A stretch of DNA of 9,593 nucleotides, taken from a bacterium. GTDB taxonomy: Bacteria; Zhuqueibacterota; Zhuqueibacteria; Thermofontimicrobiales; Thermofontimicrobiaceae. Both the position numbers and the translations under genes were made by a program. The number at the start of each line of letters is the position of its first letter. The first letter of the stretch is position 1. The stretch covers positions 1 to 9,593 of the forward strand of contig DSAU01000062.1 in assembly GCA_011046315.1 (NCBI GenBank), read 5' to 3'. The notes under the pieces were generated by a model, which was given only the letters and a program-made list of their open reading frames with translations, made no database searches and was not told the DNA's origin. Positions 1 through 6,825 of this stretch are shown here, piece after piece.

Positions 1-32
1 ATTAACAAAATTATCGATACTTTATATTTCAT
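1..32 (-). CDS. 5' end of a further gene, truncated by the window edge
   Basis: The pcrA stop codon TGA (29-31) overlaps an ATG (30-32) in the arrangement ATGA, the classic four-base overlap of translationally coupled genes. A GGAG motif (41-44) lies 8 bases upstream of this ATG, inside the end of pcrA, which is good Shine-Dalgarno spacing. The visible codons read MKYKVSIILL before the window ends. A Lys/Tyr start followed by a hydrophobic run could be the first beta strand of a family 2 glycosyltransferase (which often begins K-V-S-I-I-x) or the start of a signal peptide or membrane anchor. Ten residues cannot decide between these, so I assign no function. The overlap and binding site make a real gene likely. 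Confidence 0.6.
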   Translation of the reverse strand, partial: MKYKVSIILL

Positions 33-2227
33 GATAAAATCTCCAATTTACAAAATTTTACTTTAATTATTTTCTCACCTAATTCTTCAAATAATATGTA
101 CGCTTTAACCTCTTCGCCAATGCCGTCAACCTTACGGATAACTCCTGTTCCAAAACGCGGATGACGCACCAGCATCCCGGGTTTTAGCCGCGCAGTAGAT
201 TGATTGCTGTTTTCCATTTCAATGATTGATTTGGCTGTTTGAGTGTCCCTGGATGCGGGAGACGCATGGTGATAGCTATTGCGATCGATTTCGATTAAGC
301 TTTTATCGATTTCATTTAAGAATCGAGAAACCGAACCGTTTGAGTTATCGTTGGGCTGCCGCCGAAATTTTGCCGCCGACAGATACAACTTCTCTTTGGC
401 TCTGGTTACGCCAACGTAAAACAATCGGCGCTCTTCTTCCAGACCATGTTCATACGCCATTTGTCGGGCTAATGGTAAAAGTCCCTCTTCCAGGCCGGTA
501 ATGAATACCACCGGGAATTCCAATCCTTTGGCGCTATGTAGTGTTATTAAAGAAACTGCATTGGCTTTATTATCAAGGCTATCTATATCGCTGATCAATG
601 CCACATTTTCCAAATAGTTTTCCAAAGTCAGCTCGGGATTTTGTTTAATGAATTCATTAATACTGAACATCAGTTCCCGAATATTTTCGATTCGATTATA
701 GGCTTCGTGAGTTCCTTCTTTTTTTAAATCGGATAAGATGCCCAAATCATCAATCAGCGCCGGAATTAACTCTCCGGTTGAGATTGAACTCTTTAGCTGT
801 AAATATTTTTCAATTAAATAAATGAATTCGCTGATACCCTGACGCTTAGTTTGAGAAATTGAATCAATTTCATTTATTTTCTTCATTGCCTCGAAAACAG
901 AAATGTTTTTTTGCAGACTGTATTTTTCAATTTTTTCAAAGGTTGCCGCTCCGATGCCCCTTTGCGGATAGTTAATTATTCGTCTTAAACTAATACTGTC
1001 TTTGGGATTGACTAAAACTTTCAAATAGGCTAACACATCTTTTATTTCTTTTCGCGCATAAAATCGTACGCCGCCGATAATCACATAATTGATTCCACTG
1101 TTTTTTAATGCCATCTCGATCACACGCGACTGCGCATTTATTCGATACAGGATGGCGAAATCGGAAAAATTTCTCTGGTTGAGTTGAATTTCGGATTCTA
1201 TCTTTTGGATAATAAAATTGGTCTCTTCGTAGGCGTCAGTGGCAATTTTTAGGCATATTTTTTCTCCGCAATCATTTTTTGTCCAGAGCTCCTTATCCAT
1301 TCGATGAACATTGTGAGAGATGATGGAATGGGCGACCTTTAAAATATTCGTTGTTGAGCGATAGTTCTGTTCAAGCCGGAAAATCGTGCATTCCGGAAAA
1401 TCTTTTTCAAATTCAAGAATGTTTCTGATATCCGCGCCCCGCCACTGATAAATGGATTGGTCATCATCACCGACCACTGAAATATTCCGATATTGTGCAC
1501 TAAGCAATTTAAGCAAGTCATACTGCAACCGGTTGGTATCTTGATATTCATCGACCAATAGATAGCGAAACATATTTTGGTAATAGGCAAGCACCGCCGG
1601 AAAAAGCGTGAACAGCTCAATGGATTTCAGCAGCAAATCCTCAAAATCCATCGCGTTGTTGTCCTTTAGTCGTTTTGTGTAGTGAGAATAAACCAATCTC
1701 AAAGATTCATCGACATAACCTTGATATATTTTTTCAAATTCATCAAAAGTAACATTCGCATTTTTCAAAAATTTTATTTTTGAATGAATCCCTTTTGGTG
1801 AAACCTTACTGGCAGGCAGGATATCTAAATCTTTAATGATTGCCTTTATCAAGGAGAGCTGATCTGATTCATCGTAAATAGCAAAATTATATGAATAACC
1901 CAGTTTCTCACAATTTTTCCGAAGTATTCTGGCAAAATTAGCATGAAAAGTCCCGATCCAGAGACCGCGAATGTCGCCTTTTATTAACTGAACCACCCGC
2001 TCTTTCATCTCGTTGGCGGCTTTATTAGTAAAGGTCATGGCCAGGATATTTTGGGGGGGAGATTTTTTTCTTTCAATCAGATAGCCGATCTTGTGAGTGA
2101 GCACCCGAGTTTTTCCACTGCCAGCGCCGGCAAGAATTAAGTTCGGACCATCCACATGTTCAACTGCCTTCCGTTGTTCAGCGTTTAAATTTCGCAACAG
2201 AGTGATGTTATCTCTTTTTTGAGCCAT
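29..2227 (-). CDS. pcrA: ATP-dependent 3'-5' DNA helicase, PcrA/UvrD/Rep family (SF1A)
   Basis: This is an ATP-driven helicase that unwinds DNA in nucleotide excision repair, mismatch repair and the clearing of stalled replication or transcription complexes. It is cytoplasmic. Counting from the chosen start (732 aa, usual for PcrA/UvrD), the SF1A motifs appear in order: Q motif LNAEQRKAV (14-22), Walker A AGAGSGKT (33-40), motif Ia TFTNKAANEMKER (65-77), motif Ib GTFH (92-95), Walker B LVDEYQDT (224-231), motif III GDDDQSIYQWRGAD (253-266), motif IV QNYRST (287-292), motif V TLHSAKGLEF (562-571) and motif VI EERRLFYVGVTRAKE (598-612). Residues about 681-732 (LKPGMLVRHPRFGTGVI and onward) match the C-terminal Tudor-like domain that contacts RNA polymerase in PcrA/UvrD. 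An in-frame ATG at 2266 would add 13 residues but has no ribosome binding site and would deepen the overlap with mltG to 59 bp. The ATG at 2227 has AAAGG four bases upstream and overlaps mltG by 20 bp. PcrA versus UvrD naming is not settled by sequence alone. Confidence 0.96.
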   Translation of the reverse strand: MAQKRDNITLLRNLNAEQRKAVEHVDGPNLILAGAGSGKTRVLTHKIGYLIERKKSPPQNILAMTFTNKAANEMKERVVQLIKGDIRGLWIGTFHANFARILRKNCEKLGYSYNFAIYDESDQLSLIKAIIKDLDILPASKVSPKGIHSKIKFLKNANVTFDEFEKIYQGYVDESLRLVYSHYTKRLKDNNAMDFEDLLLKSIELFTLFPAVLAYYQNMFRYLLVDEYQDTNRLQYDLLKLLSAQYRNISVVGDDDQSIYQWRGADIRNILEFEKDFPECTIFRLEQNYRSTTNILKVAHSIISHNVHRMDKELWTKNDCGEKICLKIATDAYEETNFIIQKIESEIQLNQRNFSDFAILYRINAQSRVIEMALKNSGINYVIIGGVRFYARKEIKDVLAYLKVLVNPKDSISLRRIINYPQRGIGAATFEKIEKYSLQKNISVFEAMKKINEIDSISQTKRQGISEFIYLIEKYLQLKSSISTGELIPALIDDLGILSDLKKEGTHEAYNRIENIRELMFSINEFIKQNPELTLENYLENVALISDIDSLDNKANAVSLITLHSAKGLEFPVVFITGLEEGLLPLARQMAYEHGLEEERRLFYVGVTRAKEKLYLSAAKFRRQPNDNSNGSVSRFLNEIDKSLIEIDRNSYHHASPASRDTQTAKSIIEMENSNQSTARLKPGMLVRHPRFGTGVIRKVDGIGEEVKAYILFEELGEKIIKVKFCKLEILS

Positions 2228-3248
2228 TGAGCCTTTGGTTTCGTTTGATTGTTCGACGCAATTCATCGAATTTTGCTTTTGCTTTTAAGTGTTGAGATAA
2301 ACTCGTGCTAAAAATGTGTGAACCATCGCCTCGAGCAACAAGGTACAAATAATCCACGTCGGCCGGATTAATAGCAGCATAAATTGACTGCATCCCCGGA
2401 TTGTTCACCGGACCGGGAGGCAAGCCGGGATAAATATAGGTGTTGTATGGCGAATCAATCGCCAAATCGCGATTTAACAGACGTCGCGGATGACCAGGAA
2501 TAAGGTATTGCACGGTTGGACAGGCTTGCAAGAGCATTCCTTTTTTGAGCCGATTATAATAGATGGCTGAAATAATAACCCGCTCCGAATCAATCATTGC
2601 TTCACCTTCAATGAGAGATGCAATTGTTACAATTTGATGAATCGTCCAACCTTCTTCCTGGACAATTAGTTGTAACGAATCGTTGAAATTTTCAAAAAAG
2701 TGATTGACCATTAATTTGATTACTTCAGCTTCAGAAATTCCCCAGTAGAAGTAATAGGTATTGGGAAAGAGATAGCCCTCTGCCGAAGGAGCATCGATTC
2801 CACGATCTTTGAGCAGTGTCGGATTAATAGTTTTTTCAATGAATTTTGCCGAATCAATTTCCAGTTTTTTTTGCAGCAACGATGCAATTTCAAATGATGT
2901 AAAACCTTCAGGTATTACCACCGGTATATGCGATGTTTTCCCTTCCACAATAATTTTCATCACCTGATAAACCGATTGTCCCGGTAAAATCTGGTATCTT
3001 CCAGCCTTTAACCGGTCGATGCATCTGAATAATCGGCAGGCGAAATGGAAATCATCCGCGTTTTTAATAATCCCCTTATCTTTCAATATGTTAGCGATGG
3101 CATTGGATGATAATCCCGGCTTGATTTTTACTTCGATGGGATTTTCATCGAAATCTCCAGCCGGTGGAAGGAAAATTCTACCCAACACAAAATAGCCGGT
3201 AATGAGCAAAACTATCAATGCAACAATGACGATATATCGTTTTTTCAT
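2208..3248 (-). CDS. mltG: Endolytic murein transglycosylase MltG (YceG-like)
   Basis: This inner-membrane lytic transglycosylase cuts nascent peptidoglycan strands within the glycan chain and is thought to set strand length or terminate synthesis. The 346-residue protein has a single N-terminal membrane anchor (about residues 5-28, after a KKR start), a LysM-like region (about 37-105) and the YceG catalytic domain (about 108-335). The catalytic glutamate is most likely E214 in IASLIEGEA, aligning with the Glu of IVEKE in E. coli MltG. Other family marks are EGYLFPNTYYF (157-167), LQACPTVQY (240-248) and PYNTYIYPGLPPGPVNNPG (267-285). Position 243 is Cys where Asp is more usual in this motif; as I recall, clostridial relatives also carry Cys or other residues nearby. 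The gene starts 21 bp after ggt with only a weak GGA motif, and its end overlaps the pcrA start by 20 bp, so it probably relies on upstream translation. It has no promoter of its own that I can see. Confidence 0.95.
   Translation of the reverse strand: MKKRYIVIVALIVLLITGYFVLGRIFLPPAGDFDENPIEVKIKPGLSSNAIANILKDKGIIKNADDFHFACRLFRCIDRLKAGRYQILPGQSVYQVMKIIVEGKTSHIPVVIPEGFTSFEIASLLQKKLEIDSAKFIEKTINPTLLKDRGIDAPSAEGYLFPNTYYFYWGISEAEVIKLMVNHFFENFNDSLQLIVQEEGWTIHQIVTIASLIEGEAMIDSERVIISAIYYNRLKKGMLLQACPTVQYLIPGHPRRLLNRDLAIDSPYNTYIYPGLPPGPVNNPGMQSIYAAINPADVDYLYLVARGDGSHIFSTSLSQHLKAKAKFDELRRTIKRNQRLNGSKKR
2232..2236 (-). promoter_or_regulatory. Ribosome binding site that selects the pcrA start at 2227
   Basis: AAAGG on the minus strand lies 4 bases before the ATG at 2225-2227. 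It is modest, but the competing in-frame ATG at 2264-2266 has nothing comparable upstream. The site falls within the last codons of mltG. Confidence 0.5.
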
Positions 3249-3269
3249 ATTGTGAATCCATTAATAAAA

Positions 3270-4985
3270 CTAATAACCAATCGCCAATCCATTATAGCGA
3301 AAATCGGCAGCGCCGGTGAATAAATTTGATTGCGGAATAAAATGTATTGCATTTACTTCAGAATGATACCCCATAATCTGGACAGTATTTCCTCTTTGCA
3401 TCAGCCCCGATATCACATCTTTGGGAAACCAGATTTTTTCAAGAAAAATTTTATCTGGCAGCCATTGGTGGTGCATCCTCGGTCCATTTATCGCCTCCTG
3501 TATTGACATGTTAAATTCCAAGACATTCAGAATTGTCTGCAAGGTGGCGGTAATTATTTTAGGACCACCCATTGCACCAATGGCAAGGATAAATTTTCCA
3601 TCTTTGGTAATGATCGTCGGGCTCATCGATGAAAGCATTCGCTTTCCCGGTTCAATCGTGTTGGGTTGAAACGCGACCAGACCATAAATGTTTGGCGATC
3701 CGATTTTTACTGCAAAGTCATCCATTTCATTGTTTAATAAAAATCCAGCGCCTTTGACAACGGCTTTTGATCCGTAACCAGTGTTGATGGTCGTGGTCAC
3801 TGCAACCGCCATGCCGTTTTTGTCCACAATATTATAATGGGTTGTATGGTCTCCTTCAAATAAAAAAGGATTGCTAACTGCCAGACTTTCTGCTGGTGTT
3901 GACTGGTTCAGATTGATTTTATCCACTAAAGCTGCACAAAATTCATGACTGATTAGCTCATCTAACGGAATGTTGATAAAATCCGAATCGCCCAGATAAT
4001 GGGCGCGCACAATATAGACATTTTTCAAAACTTCGCCCAGTAAGTGTAAATAGGTTGTCGAGTTGTAGCCCATTTCCTGTAAGTCGAACTGTTCCAAAAT
4101 GTTCAAGCTTTGAATAAGAGCAATTCCTCCGGAAGATGGTGGGCCCATCGAGGTGATTTGGAAACCTTTGTAACTGCCCACAACCGGCTCTCGTTCGATG
4201 GCGCGATAATTTTTCAAATCTTCGAGGCTGATGATGCCGCCGTTATTTTGTACATCATCGACAATCAATTGGGCGATCTTTCCGCTGTAAAACGATTTTG
4301 TACCTGTATCAGAAATCATTTTCAGCGTGTTGAACAAAGCGGGTTGTTTGAACAACTCACCCATTTCATAAGCCAACCCATGCTTCTTTAAAAAGACTTC
4401 AGCCGATGATGGAAATTGCGTAAAAGCGCTCTTTAGCCTTTCCATATCCTGATGCAAAGACCAGGAAACCGGAAAACCATGGCTTGCCAGCTTCATCGCA
4501 GGTTCGAGTGTCCGATCCAGCGTCATGGTTCCGTATTTTTCTAAAGCATAGCTAAGTCCAGCCACTGTTCCGGGAACGCCGCAGGCAAGATAACCCAGCG
4601 TGCTTTTTTGGGGGATTTCATTTCCTTCACTATCCAGATACATGTTCTTTGATGATGCCAGCGGAGCAGTTTCTCTGAAATCAATTGTGGTCTGTGTCCC
4701 GTTCGGAAAATGAATCAGCATAAATCCGCCGCCGCCAATATTACCGGCAGTTGGATAGGTTACCGCCAGGGCAAAACCGACAGCTACGGTTGCGTCGACC
4801 GCATTTCCGCCTTGTTTTAGAACATCAATTCCAACCTGGGTAGCGATGGGCTCAGATGTTACTACAGCGCCGTTTTTTCCACGTGAAGTTGTTGTTAAAT
4901 TAACGGTTGCATAGAGGCTGTTGTAGCAACAAATAAATATTGAAAATAATATGAGCAACACTGTTTTACTTTTCAAGCATTTCAT
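3270..4985 (-). CDS. ggt: Gamma-glutamyltransferase (secreted, self-processing Ntn hydrolase)
   Basis: The enzyme cleaves the gamma-glutamyl bond of glutathione and related peptides and passes the glutamyl group to water or an amino acceptor. Residues 1-26 form a signal peptide: a Lys-rich start, a hydrophobic core VLLILFSIFICC, and a likely signal peptidase I site after SLYA. The protein should therefore act in the periplasm or outside the cell. At 571 aa it has the usual family length. The precursor cleaves itself before the catalytic threonine, predicted as T381 in HTTHYNIVD, giving a large subunit of about 355 residues after signal removal and a small one of about 190. Other landmarks are DFRETAP (102-108, with the substrate-binding Arg), GGGGFM (84-89), GAGFLLNNEMDDF (412-424), LSSMSPTI (451-458) and GAMGGPKII (470-478, the oxyanion Gly-Gly). 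The near-terminal motif reads ADFR where ADPR is more common. The start overlaps the polX end by 20 bp and has AGGA (4994-4997) 8 bases upstream. Cephalosporin acylases are relatives but are less likely. Confidence 0.96.
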   Translation of the reverse strand: MKCLKSKTVLLILFSIFICCYNSLYATVNLTTTSRGKNGAVVTSEPIATQVGIDVLKQGGNAVDATVAVGFALAVTYPTAGNIGGGGFMLIHFPNGTQTTIDFRETAPLASSKNMYLDSEGNEIPQKSTLGYLACGVPGTVAGLSYALEKYGTMTLDRTLEPAMKLASHGFPVSWSLHQDMERLKSAFTQFPSSAEVFLKKHGLAYEMGELFKQPALFNTLKMISDTGTKSFYSGKIAQLIVDDVQNNGGIISLEDLKNYRAIEREPVVGSYKGFQITSMGPPSSGGIALIQSLNILEQFDLQEMGYNSTTYLHLLGEVLKNVYIVRAHYLGDSDFINIPLDELISHEFCAALVDKINLNQSTPAESLAVSNPFLFEGDHTTHYNIVDKNGMAVAVTTTINTGYGSKAVVKGAGFLLNNEMDDFAVKIGSPNIYGLVAFQPNTIEPGKRMLSSMSPTIITKDGKFILAIGAMGGPKIITATLQTILNVLEFNMSIQEAINGPRMHHQWLPDKIFLEKIWFPKDVISGLMQRGNTVQIMGYHSEVNAIHFIPQSNLFTGAADFRYNGLAIGY

Positions 4986-6699
4986 TTTGAGTATCCTGTT
5001 TTTTTCTTTTATTGTTGAGAATTTTTTGGCAAGTTTGACAGTTCAGAACATCATTTTTCTCAAGCCAGGCTCGTCGGGCAACGCCGATTCCAAATTCAAT
5101 AAAATTTAAATCTTTGGTTGCATGGGCATCGGTATTGATCGCGATTTTTATTCCTGAATCTTTTGCCATTTTAGCATCAACATCATTTAAATCCAACCGC
5201 AGCGGATGAGCGTTCAGCTCCAATGCGATCCCTTTTTGTTGAGCTTTTTCAACTACTTTTGCCAGATCAACATCATAACCTTGTCGCTGGTTAATCAGCC
5301 GCCCGGTAGGATGCCCGATAATATCCACATACGAATTGTTCATCGCTGTTAAAATTCGCTCGGTCGGATTTTGGTTAAATGCAGAATGTATCGAAGCCAC
5401 TATAATATCCAACTGCTGCAAAAGGTTATCAGGAAAATCTAAAGCGCCGTCAGGCAATATATCAACTTCTGCGCCTTTCAAAATTTTAAAATTATCAAAT
5501 CGTTGATTCAGCGAATCGATTTCCTTTATCTGCTGCTCCAATTTTTCAGCAGATAATCCATTAGCATAATTGGCGGATTTTGAATGATCGCAAATGGCAA
5601 TGTATTGGTATCCCATTGCAGCGGCGGATTCTGCCATACTTTCAATGCTGTGATGACCGTCGCTGTAATTGGAATGAACGTGCAAATCTCCCAAAATATC
5701 TTCACGGTTTATCAGTACTGGCAACCGATTTTCTTCCGCCAGTTCCACCTCTCCCCTATCTTCTCGAAGTTCCGGCGCAATCCAGCTCAATCCAAGCTTG
5801 CGATAAATATCTTCTTCAGAATCGGTCGCAATTTTGCGATCGTTTTTAAATACTCCGTACTCATTGATTTTTAGTGACTTGTTCTTTGCCAGTGACCGCA
5901 ATTTGACATTATGCGCTTTTGAACCGGTAAAATAAAGCAAGGCTGCTGCAAAATTTTCCGGTGAAACCACGCGCAAATCCACTTGCGAGCCATCTGTACG
6001 TCGAATTGACGCTTTGGTCTCACCAGCAGCGATTACTTCTCGAACTCCCTTAAAATCAACAAAATTTTTGATACAAGATTTCGGCTGCTTTGACGCAACA
6101 AGAATGTCAATATCATGAACCGTCTCTTTCATTCTGCGGATGGAGCCGGCTATGGAAATGTCTTCGGGATTTGATGTCTCAGCTAAATGGCGAACAATTT
6201 CTTCTGCTACAGTAAGCGCCTGTGAAATTAAAATATTTCCGCGAGACGATAAGTAATAATCCACCCCGGCTTTAATTTTTTGGACCTTTTTCTCACCCAT
6301 TCCCGGTAATTTGGACAGGCTTCCGTTTTCAATAACGACCAACAGATCATCCAGATTTTGAACGTTGAGTTTTTTTGCTGCCAGCGCTATGGTTTTGGGT
6401 CCTAAATTTTGAATTTTTAACAATTCCAGCAATCCTTTTGGAAATTCGCTGATCAGTTCCTCATATTTTTGGATTTTTCCGGTATTGAGATATTGATCAA
6501 TTTTTTTGGCGATGGCCTTACCAACTCCCGGGATTGATGATAGCTGATCCTGCTGCTGCAATTGCTCAATATCCACGTTTAAATCTGTCAATGCCCTGGC
6601 TGCTTTTCGATAGGCATTGACCTTGAACTGATTCTCGTTTTGAATTTCAAGGATGTCTGCAATGGTGGAAAAAATATCAGCTATTTCTTGATTTTTCAT
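4966..6699 (-). CDS. polX: DNA polymerase/3'-5' exonuclease PolX (Pol beta family plus PHP domain)
   Basis: Bacterial PolX fills short gaps during base excision repair, and its PHP domain provides Mn-dependent 3'-5' exonuclease and AP-endonuclease or 3'-end cleaning activity. Counting from the chosen start (577 aa, normal for the family), the N-terminal 8-kDa-like domain carries helix-hairpin-helix motifs SIPGVGKAIAKKI (55-67), NLGPKTI (98-104) and LPGMGEKKV (131-139). The polymerase domain has GSIRRMKETVHDIDIL with metal ligands D196 and D198, and a third Asp, D241, in QVDLRV. The PHP metal site is complete: H340, H342 and D347 in DLHVHSNYSDG, D371-H372, E411 in GAEVDI, H438 in SIHSAF, H463 in GHP, and D524/H526 in NTDAH. 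A longer frame begins at ATG 6729, but a strong promoter would start transcription only about five bases before it. The family N-terminus (MKNQEIADIFSTIADILEI) also begins at 6699. Neither start has a clear Shine-Dalgarno. The C-terminus overlaps ggt. Confidence 0.95.
   Translation of the reverse strand: MKNQEIADIFSTIADILEIQNENQFKVNAYRKAARALTDLNVDIEQLQQQDQLSSIPGVGKAIAKKIDQYLNTGKIQKYEELISEFPKGLLELLKIQNLGPKTIALAAKKLNVQNLDDLLVVIENGSLSKLPGMGEKKVQKIKAGVDYYLSSRGNILISQALTVAEEIVRHLAETSNPEDISIAGSIRRMKETVHDIDILVASKQPKSCIKNFVDFKGVREVIAAGETKASIRRTDGSQVDLRVVSPENFAAALLYFTGSKAHNVKLRSLAKNKSLKINEYGVFKNDRKIATDSEEDIYRKLGLSWIAPELREDRGEVELAEENRLPVLINREDILGDLHVHSNYSDGHHSIESMAESAAAMGYQYIAICDHSKSANYANGLSAEKLEQQIKEIDSLNQRFDNFKILKGAEVDILPDGALDFPDNLLQQLDIIVASIHSAFNQNPTERILTAMNNSYVDIIGHPTGRLINQRQGYDVDLAKVVEKAQQKGIALELNAHPLRLDLNDVDAKMAKDSGIKIAINTDAHATKDLNFIEFGIGVARRAWLEKNDVLNCQTCQKILNNKRKKQDTQNEMLEK
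4994..4997 (-). promoter_or_regulatory. Ribosome binding site of ggt, inside polX
   Basis: AGGA on the minus strand lies 8 bases before the ggt ATG (4983-4985) and within the last codons of polX. It supports the ggt start and an overlap of 20 bp, and it implies that ribosomes finishing polX unmask or re-initiate at this site. Confidence 0.6.
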
Positions 6700-6741
6700 G
6701 GTGAATGCACTTTTTAATCCTTTAACCATACATTGAAAAAC

Positions 6742-6770
6742 AATATATTAATAAATTTAAAAAATGTCAA
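6742..6770 (-). promoter_or_regulatory. Sigma-70 type promoter for the polX-ggt-mltG-pcrA unit
   Basis: On the minus strand TTGACA (6765-6770, a perfect -35) is followed by a 17-bp A/T-only spacer and TATATT (6742-6747, five of six matches to TATAAT). Transcription should begin near 6734-6736, about 35 bases before the polX start at 6699. The -35 box directly abuts the U-run of the leuS terminator, so the two units are separated with almost no wasted DNA. If the organism used only a divergent Bacteroidetes-type primary sigma consensus this match would mean less, but hexamers and spacing this good are unlikely to be chance even in AT-rich DNA. Confidence 0.75.
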
Positions 6771-6801
6771 TAAAAAAGAGGATACCTGAATGATATCCTC
6801 T
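6771..6801 (-). terminator. Intrinsic (Rho-independent) terminator of leuS
   Basis: Reading the minus strand, an 8-bp perfect stem (AGAGGATA at 6794-6801 pairing with TATCCTCT at 6777-6784) closes a 9-base loop. It is followed by an uninterrupted run of six T residues. It starts about 25 bases after the leuS stop. On the opposite strand the stem is followed by only a mixed T/A stretch, so termination is expected for minus-strand transcripts. Confidence 0.85.
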
Positions 6802-6825
6802 CTTTAATTAAAGATTGTTTTTAAA

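Noticed and set aside
226..501. Plus-strand open frame antisense to pcrA, and other short frames inside the five main genes
   Set aside because: They lie wholly inside well-supported minus-strand genes, lack ribosome binding sites and recognisable domains, and have compositions expected of shadow frames.
2228..2266. Extended pcrA N-terminus starting at ATG 2266
   Set aside because: It lacks a ribosome binding site and would overlap mltG by 59 bp. The ATG at 2227 has AAAGG at a workable distance and sits just before the conserved Q motif.
6700..6729. Extended polX N-terminus starting at ATG 6729
   Set aside because: The extra ten residues are not like the family N-terminus, no ribosome binding site precedes them, and the predicted transcription start leaves only about five bases of leader. 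A leaderless start cannot be fully excluded.
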